A stretch of DNA of 64,000 nt, taken from the NCBI GenBank assembly GCA_004555205.1, contig SFIY01000004.1:15042-79041 (forward strand), in the 5' to 3' direction. Each line of letters opens with the position of its first letter. Within the stretch, counting starts at the first letter, position 1. Positions 50,582 to 58,999 of the stretch are shown piece after piece. Source of the stretch: Clostridiales bacterium (GTDB lineage: Bacteria > Bacillota > Clostridia > Oscillospirales > Oscillospiraceae). The position numbers and the translations under genes were made by a program. The notes beneath the pieces are model-generated. The model worked only from the letters and a program-made list of their open reading frames with translations, was not told the DNA's origin and ran no database searches.

Positions 50582-51718
50582 TCAGCCAATCACACGCTGT
50601 ACATAGTTATGGTCTGCCAAGGTCTTTGAAAATACATGACGGTTGGGTGTGCCGAACTCGCCGTTTACATCCAAAGCGTAGAAATAATAGTTTGTCTTCT
50701 CCGGGTTCAGTGCGGCTTTAATGGAAGCCAATCCCGGGTTGGCAATCGGCGTAGGAGGCAATCCCTGATGCGTATACAGATTATAAGGACTGTCCAGATT
50801 CTTATAGTCGTCCTGCGTAATTTCGCGTCCGGCCGCATAGACCAGCGATGCGTCGATCTGCAGCAAATATGCCGTCTCGGCAGAGTGATTCAAGCGGTTG
50901 TAGATAACCGATGCGATCGTTTCGCGGTCCGTACCGTCGGTCTCCTTTTCAATCAGCGAAGCAACGGTGATGATTTCCTTCAGGTCCTCACCTTCCATCA
51001 TTTCGACCATTTCCTCGTCTTCAAATATCCAATAATAGAAATTGTCCAGCAGACGGCTCAATGCACTGACCGCTTCTTCCTTCACATAAAACTCATAGGT
51101 ATCCGGGAACAGATAGCCCTCCAGACGGCTGATATTGCCCAGATTTTCGTTGTCGATAAAGCTGTAATCTTCAAACACATAATTTTTTGCCGCTTCCGTC
51201 AGCTTTTCCACGGAAGAAACATTGTTCTCCGCCAGCAGTTCGATGATCTGCTGTACGGTATAGCCTTCGGGGATGGTGACCATCACCGTCGCGGCAGCAC
51301 TTGTTCCCATTTGCATGGTTTGCTCCAGACAATGATAGTCCATACCGGTGTCAAGTTTGTAAACACCGGCATCTACCTTCTTTGCCGTACCGCTGAACAG
51401 ACCGTAGAGTTTAAAGAGGAATTTGGAGTCAATGATGCCGGCTTTCTTCAGCTTCTTGGCAATAGCTCCCAATCCGTCGCCTTCATCAATGGTGACCTCG
51501 GCAGTTAAAGGCTCTTTATTCAGCGCGCACACTTCATTTACGGCCAGCCAGCCGAGCTCTGCCAAAAGGCAGGAAACGAGGACAACGCAAATAATATAGG
51601 TCACACGGGGAGAAATTTTGCGCCACCAGGGCTTACTTTTCTCAGCAGGCTTCTGTGTGCTCTTACGCACCTGCTCGGCATCCCATTTGGCAGTATCATG
51701 TAGTTTCTTTTTAGGCAT
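50582..51718 (-). CDS. mltG: Endolytic murein transglycosylase MltG
   Basis: 378 residues. Basic N-terminus, one membrane helix (YIICVVLVSCLLAELGWLAV), LysM-like region (VTIPEGYTVQQIIELLAENN), then the catalytic domain with LEGYLFPDTYEF, IITVASLIEKET (catalytic Glu), SVIYNRL, LQIDASLVYA, SPYNLYTHQGLPPTPIANPGLASIKAAL. Cuts nascent peptidoglycan strands. Confidence 0.94.
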   Translation of the reverse strand: MPKKKLHDTAKWDAEQVRKSTQKPAEKSKPWWRKISPRVTYIICVVLVSCLLAELGWLAVNEVCALNKEPLTAEVTIDEGDGLGAIAKKLKKAGIIDSKFLFKLYGLFSGTAKKVDAGVYKLDTGMDYHCLEQTMQMGTSAAATVMVTIPEGYTVQQIIELLAENNVSSVEKLTEAAKNYVFEDYSFIDNENLGNISRLEGYLFPDTYEFYVKEEAVSALSRLLDNFYYWIFEDEEMVEMMEGEDLKEIITVASLIEKETDGTDRETIASVIYNRLNHSAETAYLLQIDASLVYAAGREITQDDYKNLDSPYNLYTHQGLPPTPIANPGLASIKAALNPEKTNYYFYALDVNGEFGTPNRHVFSKTLADHNYVQRVIG

Positions 51719-51792
51719 AACAACGCTTTCCTTTCTGGGAATATTTCTTTTGTTTCCTCATTTTTTCAGCGGACGAGATACATCCGTTTGCT

Positions 51793-51812
51793 CCTGCACA
51801 TAAAATGGTGCA
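51793..51812 (+). repeat. Short inverted repeat before the Cys-rich peptide gene
   Basis: CTGCAC (51793-51798) / GTGCAG (51807-51812) with an 8-base centre, 26 bases upstream of the GTG start. Confidence 0.35.
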
Positions 51813-51837
51813 GTGAGACATAAGCGAGGTGACAATT

Positions 51838-51966
51838 GTGAGCTTTCAGAACAATAGTTCCTGCATCTGGCTAATCATCATCTTGCTGTTAGTTATTTGC
51901 TGCTGCGGCGATAATCACACCTGCGGCAGTGATTGCGGCAGCGGTGATGCATGCTGCACTTGCTGA
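51838..51966 (+). CDS. Cysteine-rich single-pass membrane peptide (42 residues)
   Basis: GTG 51838 follows AGCGAGGTGAC; the stop TGA ends at 51966 and a terminator follows. The peptide has a short polar start, one hydrophobic helix CIWLIIILLLVICCC and a small Cys/Gly-rich tail (GDNHTCGSDCGSGDACCTC), nine Cys in total. Databases list similar tiny proteins in Firmicutes as high-cysteine (chorion HCB-like) proteins of unknown function. Well-placed ribosome site and terminator support real expression. Confidence 0.6.
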   Translation: MSFQNNSSCIWLIIILLLVICCCGDNHTCGSDCGSGDACCTC

Positions 51967-51982
51967 CATACGGAGGACGGAG

Positions 51983-52006
51983 GGGACGCGCCGCGTCCCT
52001 TTTTTC
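51983..52006 (+). terminator. Terminator after the Cys-rich peptide gene
   Basis: GGGACGC (51983-51989) / GCGTCCC (51993-51999), loop of 3, then T7 with two C. Confidence 0.8.
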
Positions 52007-52009
52007 CTT

Positions 52010-52681
52010 TCATAGCGCAAGCAGGTCTGACAGCTTGTCCAGCACTTCTTCATGGATGTCTTCCATACTGCGTACCGCGCCGTCTTTGCTGCAGTCGATT
52101 CGTGTCCAGCCACAGCGCTCCGCCACAAACGCGGCATTTTCACGGCAAGCCTGCAGATACGCTGCATCTTTTTCGTGAATGTCCGCCTTGGTGTTTGTGC
52201 TTTCTTCACGCTTACGCATCATCTGTCCGGACAGCTCCGTAGGCAGATCCAGATAGAGTACCCTCGTCGGTTCAGGCAAGCCCAACAGGTGAAATTCAAA
52301 ATCGAACAGCCAATTCAGGAATTTTTCACGCTCTGCCGCAGGCAATTTGACTGTTTGGTGTACGGCATTGGAGGTGGTATACCGATCAGCGATCAACAAT
52401 CCGCCGGCCTCGTAAAAGGTGCCCCAGTCCTGCTTATAGGAGGCATAGCGGTCGACTGCAAAAAAACTGGCCGCAGCATAGGCGTTCACATCGTCCGGAT
52501 GCGAACCGAATGCGCCGCTTAAATACAGCCTTACCAGGGCAGATGACTCCTCACCGTAACGGGGAAAATCCAGCTTCTTATAGGGGATCCCCCGTCGTTC
52601 CAGCTCACGGCACAGTAAGGCGGTCTGCGTCGCCTTGCCGGAACCGTCCGTCCCCTCAAATATAATCAGTTTACCGCTCAT
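52010..52681 (-). CDS. tmk: Thymidylate kinase
   Basis: 223 residues. P-loop FEGTDGSGKATQTALL, DRY motif region LLIADRYTTSNAVHQTVKLP, and a lid region KREESTNTKADIHEKD. The sequence FEGTDGSGKATQ and the ADIHEKD lid fit a clostridial Tmk-like branch that can be annotated as deoxynucleoside kinase. Phosphorylates dTMP to dTDP. Confidence 0.85.
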   Translation of the reverse strand: MSGKLIIFEGTDGSGKATQTALLCRELERRGIPYKKLDFPRYGEESSALVRLYLSGAFGSHPDDVNAYAAASFFAVDRYASYKQDWGTFYEAGGLLIADRYTTSNAVHQTVKLPAAEREKFLNWLFDFEFHLLGLPEPTRVLYLDLPTELSGQMMRKREESTNTKADIHEKDAAYLQACRENAAFVAERCGWTRIDCSKDGAVRSMEDIHEEVLDKLSDLLAL

Positions 52682-52851
52682 AGCGTAGTTTCCTCTTTTC
52701 AGAACAAATCAATTTATTCTAACACAGTATCGGTCTTTTGTCCACAAAAAGCGACGCAAAGCCGATAAAAGCTGCGCCGGTCGTGCCTGACAACTGTCAT
52801 GATCCTCTCCGGCATCCCGCTCTCGCCGGTATAAACATCGGACATTCCCCA

Positions 52852-52880
52852 TTTACAGACGCCGGATTAGATGGTAGAAT
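52852..52880 (+). promoter_or_regulatory. Promoter of the DNA glycosylase gene
   Basis: TTTACA 52852-52857, 17 bases, TAGAAT 52875-52880, 20 bases before the start at 52901. Confidence 0.5.
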
Positions 52881-52900
52881 CATATCATCGAGGTGAGGAA

Positions 52901-53524
52901 ATGGCAAAAGTCTGTCGAAATGAGTTTATCGGCGATACGGTAGAAATCGCCCGCCGGCTATTGGGCTGCTATCTGGTTCGCATATGGCACGGAGAGATGC
53001 TGGTATGCCGCATCACGGAAACCGAAGCGTATGTGGGCAGCATTGATAAAGCCTGCCATGCCTATGGCTACCATAAAACGCCGCGCAATGCGGTCATGTT
53101 CGGCCCTCCGGGACATGCCTATGTCTATTTGATTTACGGCATGTATCATTGCCTGAATTTCACTACGAACATCGAGGGTGAACCGGAGGCGGTGCTTTTG
53201 CGCGGGTTGTCGCCTGTTTACGGTCTGGAACGAATGGCCCATCTTCGTTACGGAAAGCCCTTGGCAGAGTTGACATCCTACCAAAAGAAACATTTTCTCA
53301 ATGGGCCGGGAAAATGCTGTAAGGCATTGGACATTGACAGGTCCTTAAACGGCGAGGATTTAACCGGCGACACCCTGTTTATCTGTCATTCTTTGGCTGA
53401 TTTGGGACTGCCGGAGGAGAATAAAAACCTAACGATTCATTGCGGAAAACGCATTGGGATTGACTATGCTGCCGAAGCGGTGGATTTCCCATGGCGTTTT
53501 TGGACGGAGGAGAGTACATGCTGA
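52901..53524 (+). CDS. mpg: 3-methyladenine DNA glycosylase (AAG/MPG type)
   Basis: 207 residues from ATG 52901, after GAGGTGAGG. Typical: ARRLLGCYLVR, RITETEAYVGSIDKACHAY, GPPGHAYVYLIYGMYHCLNFTTN, AVLLRGLSPV, NGPGKCCKALDID. Removes alkylated bases and hypoxanthine. The stop overlaps the next ATG (53518). Confidence 0.93.
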   Translation: MAKVCRNEFIGDTVEIARRLLGCYLVRIWHGEMLVCRITETEAYVGSIDKACHAYGYHKTPRNAVMFGPPGHAYVYLIYGMYHCLNFTTNIEGEPEAVLLRGLSPVYGLERMAHLRYGKPLAELTSYQKKHFLNGPGKCCKALDIDRSLNGEDLTGDTLFICHSLADLGLPEENKNLTIHCGKRIGIDYAAEAVDFPWRFWTEESTC

Positions 53525-54144
53525 TATTTGATATGGACGGCACACTGATCGATTCCAACGGGATTTGGCGCGGCGTGGACGAGGCGTTTCTCGCTAAACG
53601 CGGCTATCCTTATACCGAGGAATACTGCGCCGGCGTGGCGCACACCATATTCCCCCTCGCCGCAGAATTTACCAAACAATACTGCCGCTTGGATGAGTCC
53701 ATCGAAGAGATCATGGCCGAATGGATGGAAATGGCCGGGGATATGTACGCCACGCAGGTGCCGGTCAAGCCCGGCGTTGTCGACTATTTGGAAAAATGTA
53801 AAGCCAATGGCGAAACCATGGTCGTACTGACCTCCAGTGTTCCGGAGCACTGCCGCACTGCCCTGAACAAATTAGGCTTGATGCCTTATTTTACCCGTAT
53901 ATTCTTTGCCAATGATCTGAAAATCGAAAAAACCAATCCGGAAATCTACTGTATTGTTGCAAACGAAATGGGTGTAAAGGTAAATGACTGTACATTCTTT
54001 GATGACTCCGTAGAGGCATGCCGCGCGGCAAAAAAGGCCGGTTTAACGGTGATTGGCGTGCATGATCCTGTATTCTTCCAAACAGAAGCGGAAATGCAGC
54101 AAATTTGCGACCGCTATATTATGGGGTTTGCGGAGTTACTCTGA
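53518..54144 (+). CDS. HAD-superfamily phosphatase
   Basis: 208 residues from ATG 53518, with GGAGGAGAG ahead inside mpg. HAD motifs: LIFDMDGTLIDSNGIW (DxD nucleophile), MVVLTSS (motif II), K in LKIEKTNPEIY (motif III) and CTFFDDSVEACRAAKKAGL (motif IV); cap domain between residues 15 and 80. Beta-phosphoglucomutase/phosphoglycolate-phosphatase class; substrate unknown. Confidence 0.88.
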   Translation: MLIFDMDGTLIDSNGIWRGVDEAFLAKRGYPYTEEYCAGVAHTIFPLAAEFTKQYCRLDESIEEIMAEWMEMAGDMYATQVPVKPGVVDYLEKCKANGETMVVLTSSVPEHCRTALNKLGLMPYFTRIFFANDLKIEKTNPEIYCIVANEMGVKVNDCTFFDDSVEACRAAKKAGLTVIGVHDPVFFQTEAEMQQICDRYIMGFAELL

Positions 54145-54157
54145 ATAATGCATACAT

Positions 54158-54207
54158 AAAAAAAGCAGCTTGACGGTTGGCTATTTCACCGTCAAGCTGC
54201 TTTTTTT
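54158..54207. terminator. Strong bidirectional terminator
   Basis: Perfect 20-bp stem 54158-54177 / 54188-54207 with A7 and T7 ends. Confidence 0.92.
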
Positions 54208-54210
54208 CAT

Positions 54211-54714
54211 TTAAAAACTGCCAATGGGAATGCTGCCGTCATCTTTGCCCTTAGTAATGGAAAGAATCTGAATGGTATATCCCTTTCCGTTGCCCATATC
54301 TACACGCACACGCTCCCCTGACCTGTGTCCCATGACGGCTTTACCGACCGGGGATTCCTTGCTGATCCAGCCCTTTAACGCATCTTGCCGCAGCGTGGTC
54401 ACCAATCGAATCACTCGACTTTTTCCGGTGTTTTCCATAAGAATCTCCACCATGTCATACAGACCGGCGGTTTCTTCCGTAGAAGTGTCTTCAATCACAT
54501 GCGCCGTTTTTATCATTCTTTCCAGGTAGCGGATCCGGCTTTCGTTCCGATTTTTCTCCTGCTTGGCGCATTTATATTCAAAATTCTCGCTTAAATCACC
54601 AAACGCACGGGCCGTTTGTACGTCTTCAATCAACTTAGGGCGCAATTCTCTCACGCGATAATCAATTTCCTCCTGCATTTTTTGCAAATCTTTTTTTGTC
54701 AGTTCATCATACAT
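54211..54714 (-). CDS. GreA/GreB-like transcription elongation factor
   Basis: 167 residues from ATG 54714. N-terminal coiled coil (LTKKDLQKMQEEIDYRVRELRPKLIEDVQTARAFGDLSENFEYKCAKQEKNRNESRIRYLERMI) with the acidic tip DLSENFEY, and C-terminal FKBP-like domain (SPVGKAVMGHRSGERVRV). Rescues stalled RNA polymerase. It overlaps the MocR gene end by 8 bases. The coiled-coil sequence is somewhat divergent from standard GreA, so it may be a paralogue. Confidence 0.82.
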   Translation of the reverse strand: MYDELTKKDLQKMQEEIDYRVRELRPKLIEDVQTARAFGDLSENFEYKCAKQEKNRNESRIRYLERMIKTAHVIEDTSTEETAGLYDMVEILMENTGKSRVIRLVTTLRQDALKGWISKESPVGKAVMGHRSGERVRVDMGNGKGYTIQILSITKGKDDGSIPIGSF

Positions 54715-56110
54715 GTTCTTTTCCCTCCAGGATTTTTGCCAGGCGGTGCAGGCCCTCCGGCAGCTTGTCCAAATCAATACCCGAATAATTCACCACCAAC
54801 ACATGGGGCGGTGCGTTTTCCGGACAACTGTAATAATCAGACAGCAGCGCAAGGCGCAGCCCCTGCTGCATAGCCTGTTCGCGCAGTGTCCGGTCGCTTA
54901 ATGGGGTGTCAAGCCGCATCAGGAAATGCAGTCCGGCATCCTGCTCCATAATCTCAGCGCGGTCGGCCAGTTCTCCCGAGCAAATCAGCTCGATCACTTT
55001 ATCGCGCTTTTGGCGATAGCGGTTTTTCATTCGGTTCAGATGCTGCTCATACCGTCCCTGCGACAGGAAGGAAGCCAGCGTATATTGCTCAAAGCTGGAC
55101 ACCGTGCAGGAATAAAAACCCAGATTTTGACGGAATTGATGCAGCAAATGCGGCGGCAAGACCATATAGCTGATACGAATGGAGGGCGCTATCGTTTTTG
55201 AGAAGGTATTCAGATAAATGACGCGCTCATTTTTATCCACCGAGAAAAGTGTAGGGATGGGACGGCCCACAAAACGAAACTCGCTGTCATAGTCGTCCTC
55301 CAATATATAGCGGCCTTCCCCTTCACTTGCCCAGCGCAGCAGTTCCTGACGGCGCGTAATGGGCATCACAATACCGGTCGGATAGTGGTGCGACGGAGAA
55401 ATATGCACCACATCTGCCTGCTGTTGACGCAATTGCACCGCTGACAGACCGTTTTCATCCAAACCGATGCGCTGCAGCGCCACGCCATTGCTTTTGTAGA
55501 TTTTTGTGATCTTACTGTAGCCCGGGTCCTCTACCGCATACACCTTATCGCGCCCTAATAGCTGCAGCAGCATATTATAAAGATATTCCGTACCCGCGCC
55601 GATAATGATTTGCTCCGGTGCGACGGTCATGCCGCGGAATTGATGCAGGTAATCGGCAATGGCGCTTCTAAGCGCCGCAGCGCCGTTATAAGGCGTGGCA
55701 TGCAGGAGTGCTTTATCCTGTTCTAAAATCGTTTGCCGCATCAGCTTGGCCCATGTGGTAAAGGGAAAGTATTCTGCGGAAATGGAATTTGTGACAAAAT
55801 CCAGAAACCAGGTCGGTTCTTTGACCGCCTGTATATCGCAGGCGGTCGCAGCCGCCTGCAGCGGACGCTCTATTCTGTTGACATAGTAGCCCTTTTTTTC
55901 AATTCCGTAGATATAGCCTTCGGCCATTAACTGTTCATACGCATTTTTGACCGTAATGACACTGACTTCCAAATGGCCGGACAGCGCACGCTTAGAGGGC
56001 AGCTTCTCCCCTGCCGCCAGTTTCCCGGACAAAATATCCGCTTTCATATGGCGGTAAAGCTGTTCATATAAGCTGACGCTGTTATCTTTTATGAAAGAAT
56101 ATGTGAGCAT
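54707..56110 (-). CDS. pdxR: MocR-family regulator (GntR HTH + aminotransferase domain), PdxR-like
   Basis: 467 residues from ATG 56110. GntR winged helix (SLYEQLYRHMKADILSGKLAAGEKLPSKRALSGHLEVSVITVKNAYEQLMAEGYI) fused to an aminotransferase-I fold with YPTGIVMP, LEDDYDSEFRF and the PLP Lys in LNTFSKTIAPSIRISYM. PdxR-type members sense pyridoxal phosphate and control vitamin B6 synthesis or uptake. Divergent from an ECF S component, with paired repeats in between, which supports this role. Confidence 0.85.
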   Translation of the reverse strand: MLTYSFIKDNSVSLYEQLYRHMKADILSGKLAAGEKLPSKRALSGHLEVSVITVKNAYEQLMAEGYIYGIEKKGYYVNRIERPLQAAATACDIQAVKEPTWFLDFVTNSISAEYFPFTTWAKLMRQTILEQDKALLHATPYNGAAALRSAIADYLHQFRGMTVAPEQIIIGAGTEYLYNMLLQLLGRDKVYAVEDPGYSKITKIYKSNGVALQRIGLDENGLSAVQLRQQQADVVHISPSHHYPTGIVMPITRRQELLRWASEGEGRYILEDDYDSEFRFVGRPIPTLFSVDKNERVIYLNTFSKTIAPSIRISYMVLPPHLLHQFRQNLGFYSCTVSSFEQYTLASFLSQGRYEQHLNRMKNRYRQKRDKVIELICSGELADRAEIMEQDAGLHFLMRLDTPLSDRTLREQAMQQGLRLALLSDYYSCPENAPPHVLVVNYSGIDLDKLPEGLHRLAKILEGKEHV

Positions 56111-56122
56111 ATCCGCCTCCAT

Positions 56123-56181
56123 CTGGTATTATCAACTAATATCGTATTGGGTATTTTAATAATACCAGTTCATACTATAAT
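56123..56181 (+). promoter_or_regulatory. MocR operator and promoter of the ECF transporter genes
   Basis: Perfect 10-bp inverted repeat CTGGTATTAT (56123-56132) / ATAATACCAG (56159-56168), plus a direct copy-like TGGGTATTTT (56149-56158). TATAAT at 56176-56181 lacks a good -35 element, as expected for an activated promoter. Confidence 0.65.
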
Positions 56182-56213
56182 ACAGGCAGATTTAGAAAGC
56201 AAGGTGTTTTTAC

Positions 56214-56723
56214 ATGAAAGATGCAAAAATTAAAAAATTAGTGATGTCTGCGCTCTTAGCAGCACTGGTATTTGCTGCTACAATGGTAATCAGGATCCCC
56301 TCACCTACCGGCGGCTATGTCAATTTGGGTGACTGCTTTGTGCTGCTTTCCGGTTGGCTGCTTGGCCCGTGGTACGGTGCGGCGGCAGCCGGTATCGGTT
56401 CCATGTTGACTGATTTGCTTGCCGGCTACACATACTATGTACCCGCCACATTGATCATCAAGGCAGCCGATGCCATGGCTGCAGGTCTGATTTGGCGCGC
56501 CATGGGCCGCAAACGCGGTGCGTTGGTTGCCAGCGGCATCGTTGGTGAATTGATTATGGTCTTCGGCTATTTTGGATTTACCGCACTTCTGCTGGGAAAA
56601 GGGCTTGGAGCGACACTCAGTATTCCCGGTGATCTGGTGCAGGGCGCCACGGGTATTGTCCTGGGTATCTTGCTGATGAAAATATTTGAACACAGCAAAG
56701 TAATGGATAAAATCATGAAATGA
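56214..56723 (+). CDS. ECF transporter S component, probably for vitamin B6
   Basis: 169 residues, six membrane helices: KLVMSALLAALVFAATMVIRIPSPTGGYVNLGDCFVLLSGWLLGPWYGAAAAGIGSMLTDLLAGYTYYVPATLIIKAADAMAAG shows the N-terminal Ala-rich helix that docks on EcfT and the PxxGYVNLGD substrate loop. It depends on an EcfAAT module encoded elsewhere. Pyridoxine as substrate is inferred from the divergent PdxR-like gene. Confidence 0.82.
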   Translation: MKDAKIKKLVMSALLAALVFAATMVIRIPSPTGGYVNLGDCFVLLSGWLLGPWYGAAAAGIGSMLTDLLAGYTYYVPATLIIKAADAMAAGLIWRAMGRKRGALVASGIVGELIMVFGYFGFTALLLGKGLGATLSIPGDLVQGATGIVLGILLMKIFEHSKVMDKIMK

Positions 56724-56730
56724 GGTTGAT

Positions 56731-57333
56731 ATGATGGCAGGAATAGTTCACGAAGTGGAAAAGGTTGAGTTGCTTGAGCAAGTGAAGGAAGAAGCAGCCA
56801 ATGCCGCGAAACAGTTAGTCGCAGAAGCCAGGCTGCACAAAGGCCAAATCGTTGTGGTGGGATGTTCTACCAGTGAAGTGGTCGGCCATAAGGTAGGCAG
56901 TTGGTCAACGCCGGAGGTCGGGCAGGCCATATTTGATGGTTTAAATAGCGTCTTTGCCCCTCTGGGGATCTACATTGCCGCACAGTGCTGTGAGCATCTG
57001 AACCGCGCCTTGATCGTTGACTATGACGCCGTTCCCGGCGCGGAAGTCGTCAATGTCGTGCCTCAGCCAAAGGCAGGCAGTTCTTTCGCCACAGCCGCTT
57101 ACAACGCATTCTCCCATCCTGTGGCATTGGAGGAAATCAAAGCAGACGCCGGTCTTGACATCGGTGGTACACTGATCGGTATGCACTTGAAGCGTGTTGC
57201 CGTCCCTGTCCGCTTGGCGCAAAAGCATATTGGAGATGCCATTTTGCTGGCGGCGCGTGTCCGTCCTAAGTTTATCGGCGGCGAGCGCGCAATATACAAC
57301 GATGAGTTAAAAAACGGTTATCCGGCATTTTGA
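56731..57333 (+). CDS. TIGR01440/UPF0340 (YwlG-like) protein
   Basis: 200 residues; ATG 56731 or the next ATG 56734. Recognised by IVVVGCSTSEVVGHKVGSWSTPEVGQAIFDGL, QCCEHLNRALIVD, VPQPKAGSSFATAAY and HLKRVAVPVRL. Conserved in Firmicutes, function unknown. Follows the ECF S component by 7 bases. Confidence 0.9.
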   Translation: MMAGIVHEVEKVELLEQVKEEAANAAKQLVAEARLHKGQIVVVGCSTSEVVGHKVGSWSTPEVGQAIFDGLNSVFAPLGIYIAAQCCEHLNRALIVDYDAVPGAEVVNVVPQPKAGSSFATAAYNAFSHPVALEEIKADAGLDIGGTLIGMHLKRVAVPVRLAQKHIGDAILLAARVRPKFIGGERAIYNDELKNGYPAF

Positions 57334-57375
57334 AAAAACAAGGATCTGCTTTTGGACAGCAGATCCTTGTTTTTT
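57333..57375. terminator. Bidirectional terminator
   Basis: Perfect 18-bp stem 57333-57350 / 57358-57375 with 7-base loop, A6 and T6 ends. Confidence 0.9.
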
Positions 57376-57577
57376 AGCTAAACGGGAATATGATTTTCAG
57401 TACACCGAACACGACAAGTGATACAGCAGCGGCAATCAGAAAGCGCTTGCAGATTTTCTTGTTAAATAATGCCTTCTCTTCGTTCTCTTCGTTCTGCCAA
57501 CGCACATAAAACCAAGCTGTGCAGAGCAGGCACATCAGCGGTGCAAAAAGCAGACCAATTATTGCGACATAAGCCAT
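57374..57577 (-). CDS. Small membrane protein, unknown
   Basis: 67 residues from ATG 57577; GGAGGT between this ATG and the one at 57592 decides the start. Two membrane helices (YVAIIGLLFAPLMCLLCTAWFYV and FLIAAAVSLVVFGVLKIIF) joined by an acidic loop ENEEKALFNKK. No family recognised. Single gene. Confidence 0.65.
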   Translation of the reverse strand: MAYVAIIGLLFAPLMCLLCTAWFYVRWQNEENEEKALFNKKICKRFLIAAAVSLVVFGVLKIIFPFS

Positions 57578-57731
57578 TACCGGTACCTCCATGATTTTTT
57601 TATAGTATACTGGATATGAGGCATTTCGTCAAGAAAAAACAGCCCCGGCCCATTTACCGACACCGGATAAGGAAGTCATTGGCGAAAACAATCAAATATC
57701 AACTTTACAGGCGTTGCAAAGAGAAAAACAG

Positions 57732-58313
57732 CTATGCCTTGTCAGTCTTTATTTTTAAAATTGTCTTGATATCAGCGCAATAGCTTTTCCGGCAAAGGTG
57801 GATCGCCAGTTCCTCCAACGATGCAGCACACGCCAAAGCGCACACCGCCCAGGCGTATGTCACGCCCGATGAAATGATAAAGATATAAGGCAGCAGGAAA
57901 ACCGCTGTGCCCGTCAGCTTATTCAGGTAGGTATGCACGGAAGCAAAACGGCGATATTTGATTGCCGCCGTGCAATATGCACTCAGGCGCACAAGCAGAA
58001 CACCGGCCACTGCATACCAAATATGTAGCGGGAGCGCCTCGCGCAAAACAGGCAAGAATCGAATCAGCATGACAGCGTAAAACACCAGATCCGCCATACT
58101 GTCCAGTCTTGCGCCGAAATCGCTGGTTGTCCCTGTTTTCCGGGCAAGCCATCCGTCCAACACATCCGTCAGTCCGGTCAGCGTATAAATTCCCAGGAAC
58201 AGCGGCGACATTGGGGCCGGGAACAGCAGTCCAATCGATCCGACAATACGCAGCAGGGTGATACTGTTAGCGGCTGTCTGAAATTTTTTATGATGTTTGT
58301 GTTCATTTTTCAT
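57732..58313 (-). CDS. CDP-alcohol phosphatidyltransferase
   Basis: 193 residues with five or six membrane helices. The family motif D-G-x2-A-R-x8-G-x3-D-x3-D is complete in DGWLARKTGTTSDFGARLDSMAD. Transfers a phosphatidyl group to an alcohol such as glycerol-phosphate or inositol; exact substrate unknown. It is 75 bases downstream of the GyrI-like gene. Confidence 0.85.
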   Translation of the reverse strand: MKNEHKHHKKFQTAANSITLLRIVGSIGLLFPAPMSPLFLGIYTLTGLTDVLDGWLARKTGTTSDFGARLDSMADLVFYAVMLIRFLPVLREALPLHIWYAVAGVLLVRLSAYCTAAIKYRRFASVHTYLNKLTGTAVFLLPYIFIISSGVTYAWAVCALACAASLEELAIHLCRKSYCADIKTILKIKTDKA

Positions 58314-58387
58314 TGGAGTAATCGTGTTTCTCCCTTTTTGAGACGGTGATTTGACGTATTATCTTACTGATAATAAACCAAAGGCGA

Positions 58388-58954
58388 TTACAGGATTCCT
58401 GTGATTGTCATTTCAGAAACGATTTCCGCTGTTTCCTGTTCATCGCGTTCTTCATATCTGCAAATTGGTACCCAAATCCCACACTCATAATCGGGGCTTT
58501 GCATATTGCCGGCAGAATATACCTCTAACATAGCGTTTCCGCTGCCCTTGTATTTTTGTCCCTCATTCGGATACCATTCCTGCCACACTTGCGTGTTTAA
58601 GTCCTGCAGCGATTTCGGCAAAGCACCTTTGGCAGAGAACATCGCCCAATCACTTTCGGGGAAAGTATAGAGCTTTAAGCCCTCCGGCACATCGCCGCCC
58701 TCGTACAGACCGGCAATCCAGTATTCAAAGGAGTCGTCTTTTTCATCGCAGATGGCAAACATACCGATTCTGTTTTCAAGAATTGCTTTCTCAATATCAG
58801 TTTCCGGTTTCATTGTCTGCCATAATCTCATATATTTCCGGCTGTATTCCGTATCCCAGAACGCAGGACATTTGACATAGCCCTCCTCCGGGCGAATTGC
58901 AGTAGAAAAGCCTATAAAGGTCATTGCTGATTTATGTTCATAGGTAACATTCAT
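58388..58954 (-). CDS. GyrI-like small-molecule-binding protein
   Basis: 188 residues. NVTYEHKSAMTFIGFSTAIRPEEGYVKCPAFWDTEYSRKYMRL...FAICDEKDDSFEYWIAGLYEGG...YTFPESDWAMFSAKGALPKSLQDLNTQVWQEWYPNEGQKY...LEVYSAG...YECGIWVPI is the AraC effector-binding/GyrI-like fold. No DNA-binding domain. Such proteins bind drugs or other hydrophobic molecules. Last gene of the TetR-led operon by spacing. Confidence 0.8.
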   Translation of the reverse strand: MNVTYEHKSAMTFIGFSTAIRPEEGYVKCPAFWDTEYSRKYMRLWQTMKPETDIEKAILENRIGMFAICDEKDDSFEYWIAGLYEGGDVPEGLKLYTFPESDWAMFSAKGALPKSLQDLNTQVWQEWYPNEGQKYKGSGNAMLEVYSAGNMQSPDYECGIWVPICRYEERDEQETAEIVSEMTITGIL

Positions 58955-58999
58955 AACGATTCCCCTTTTTGGTTTGTCTTTTTAAGGACCGCTCAATTC

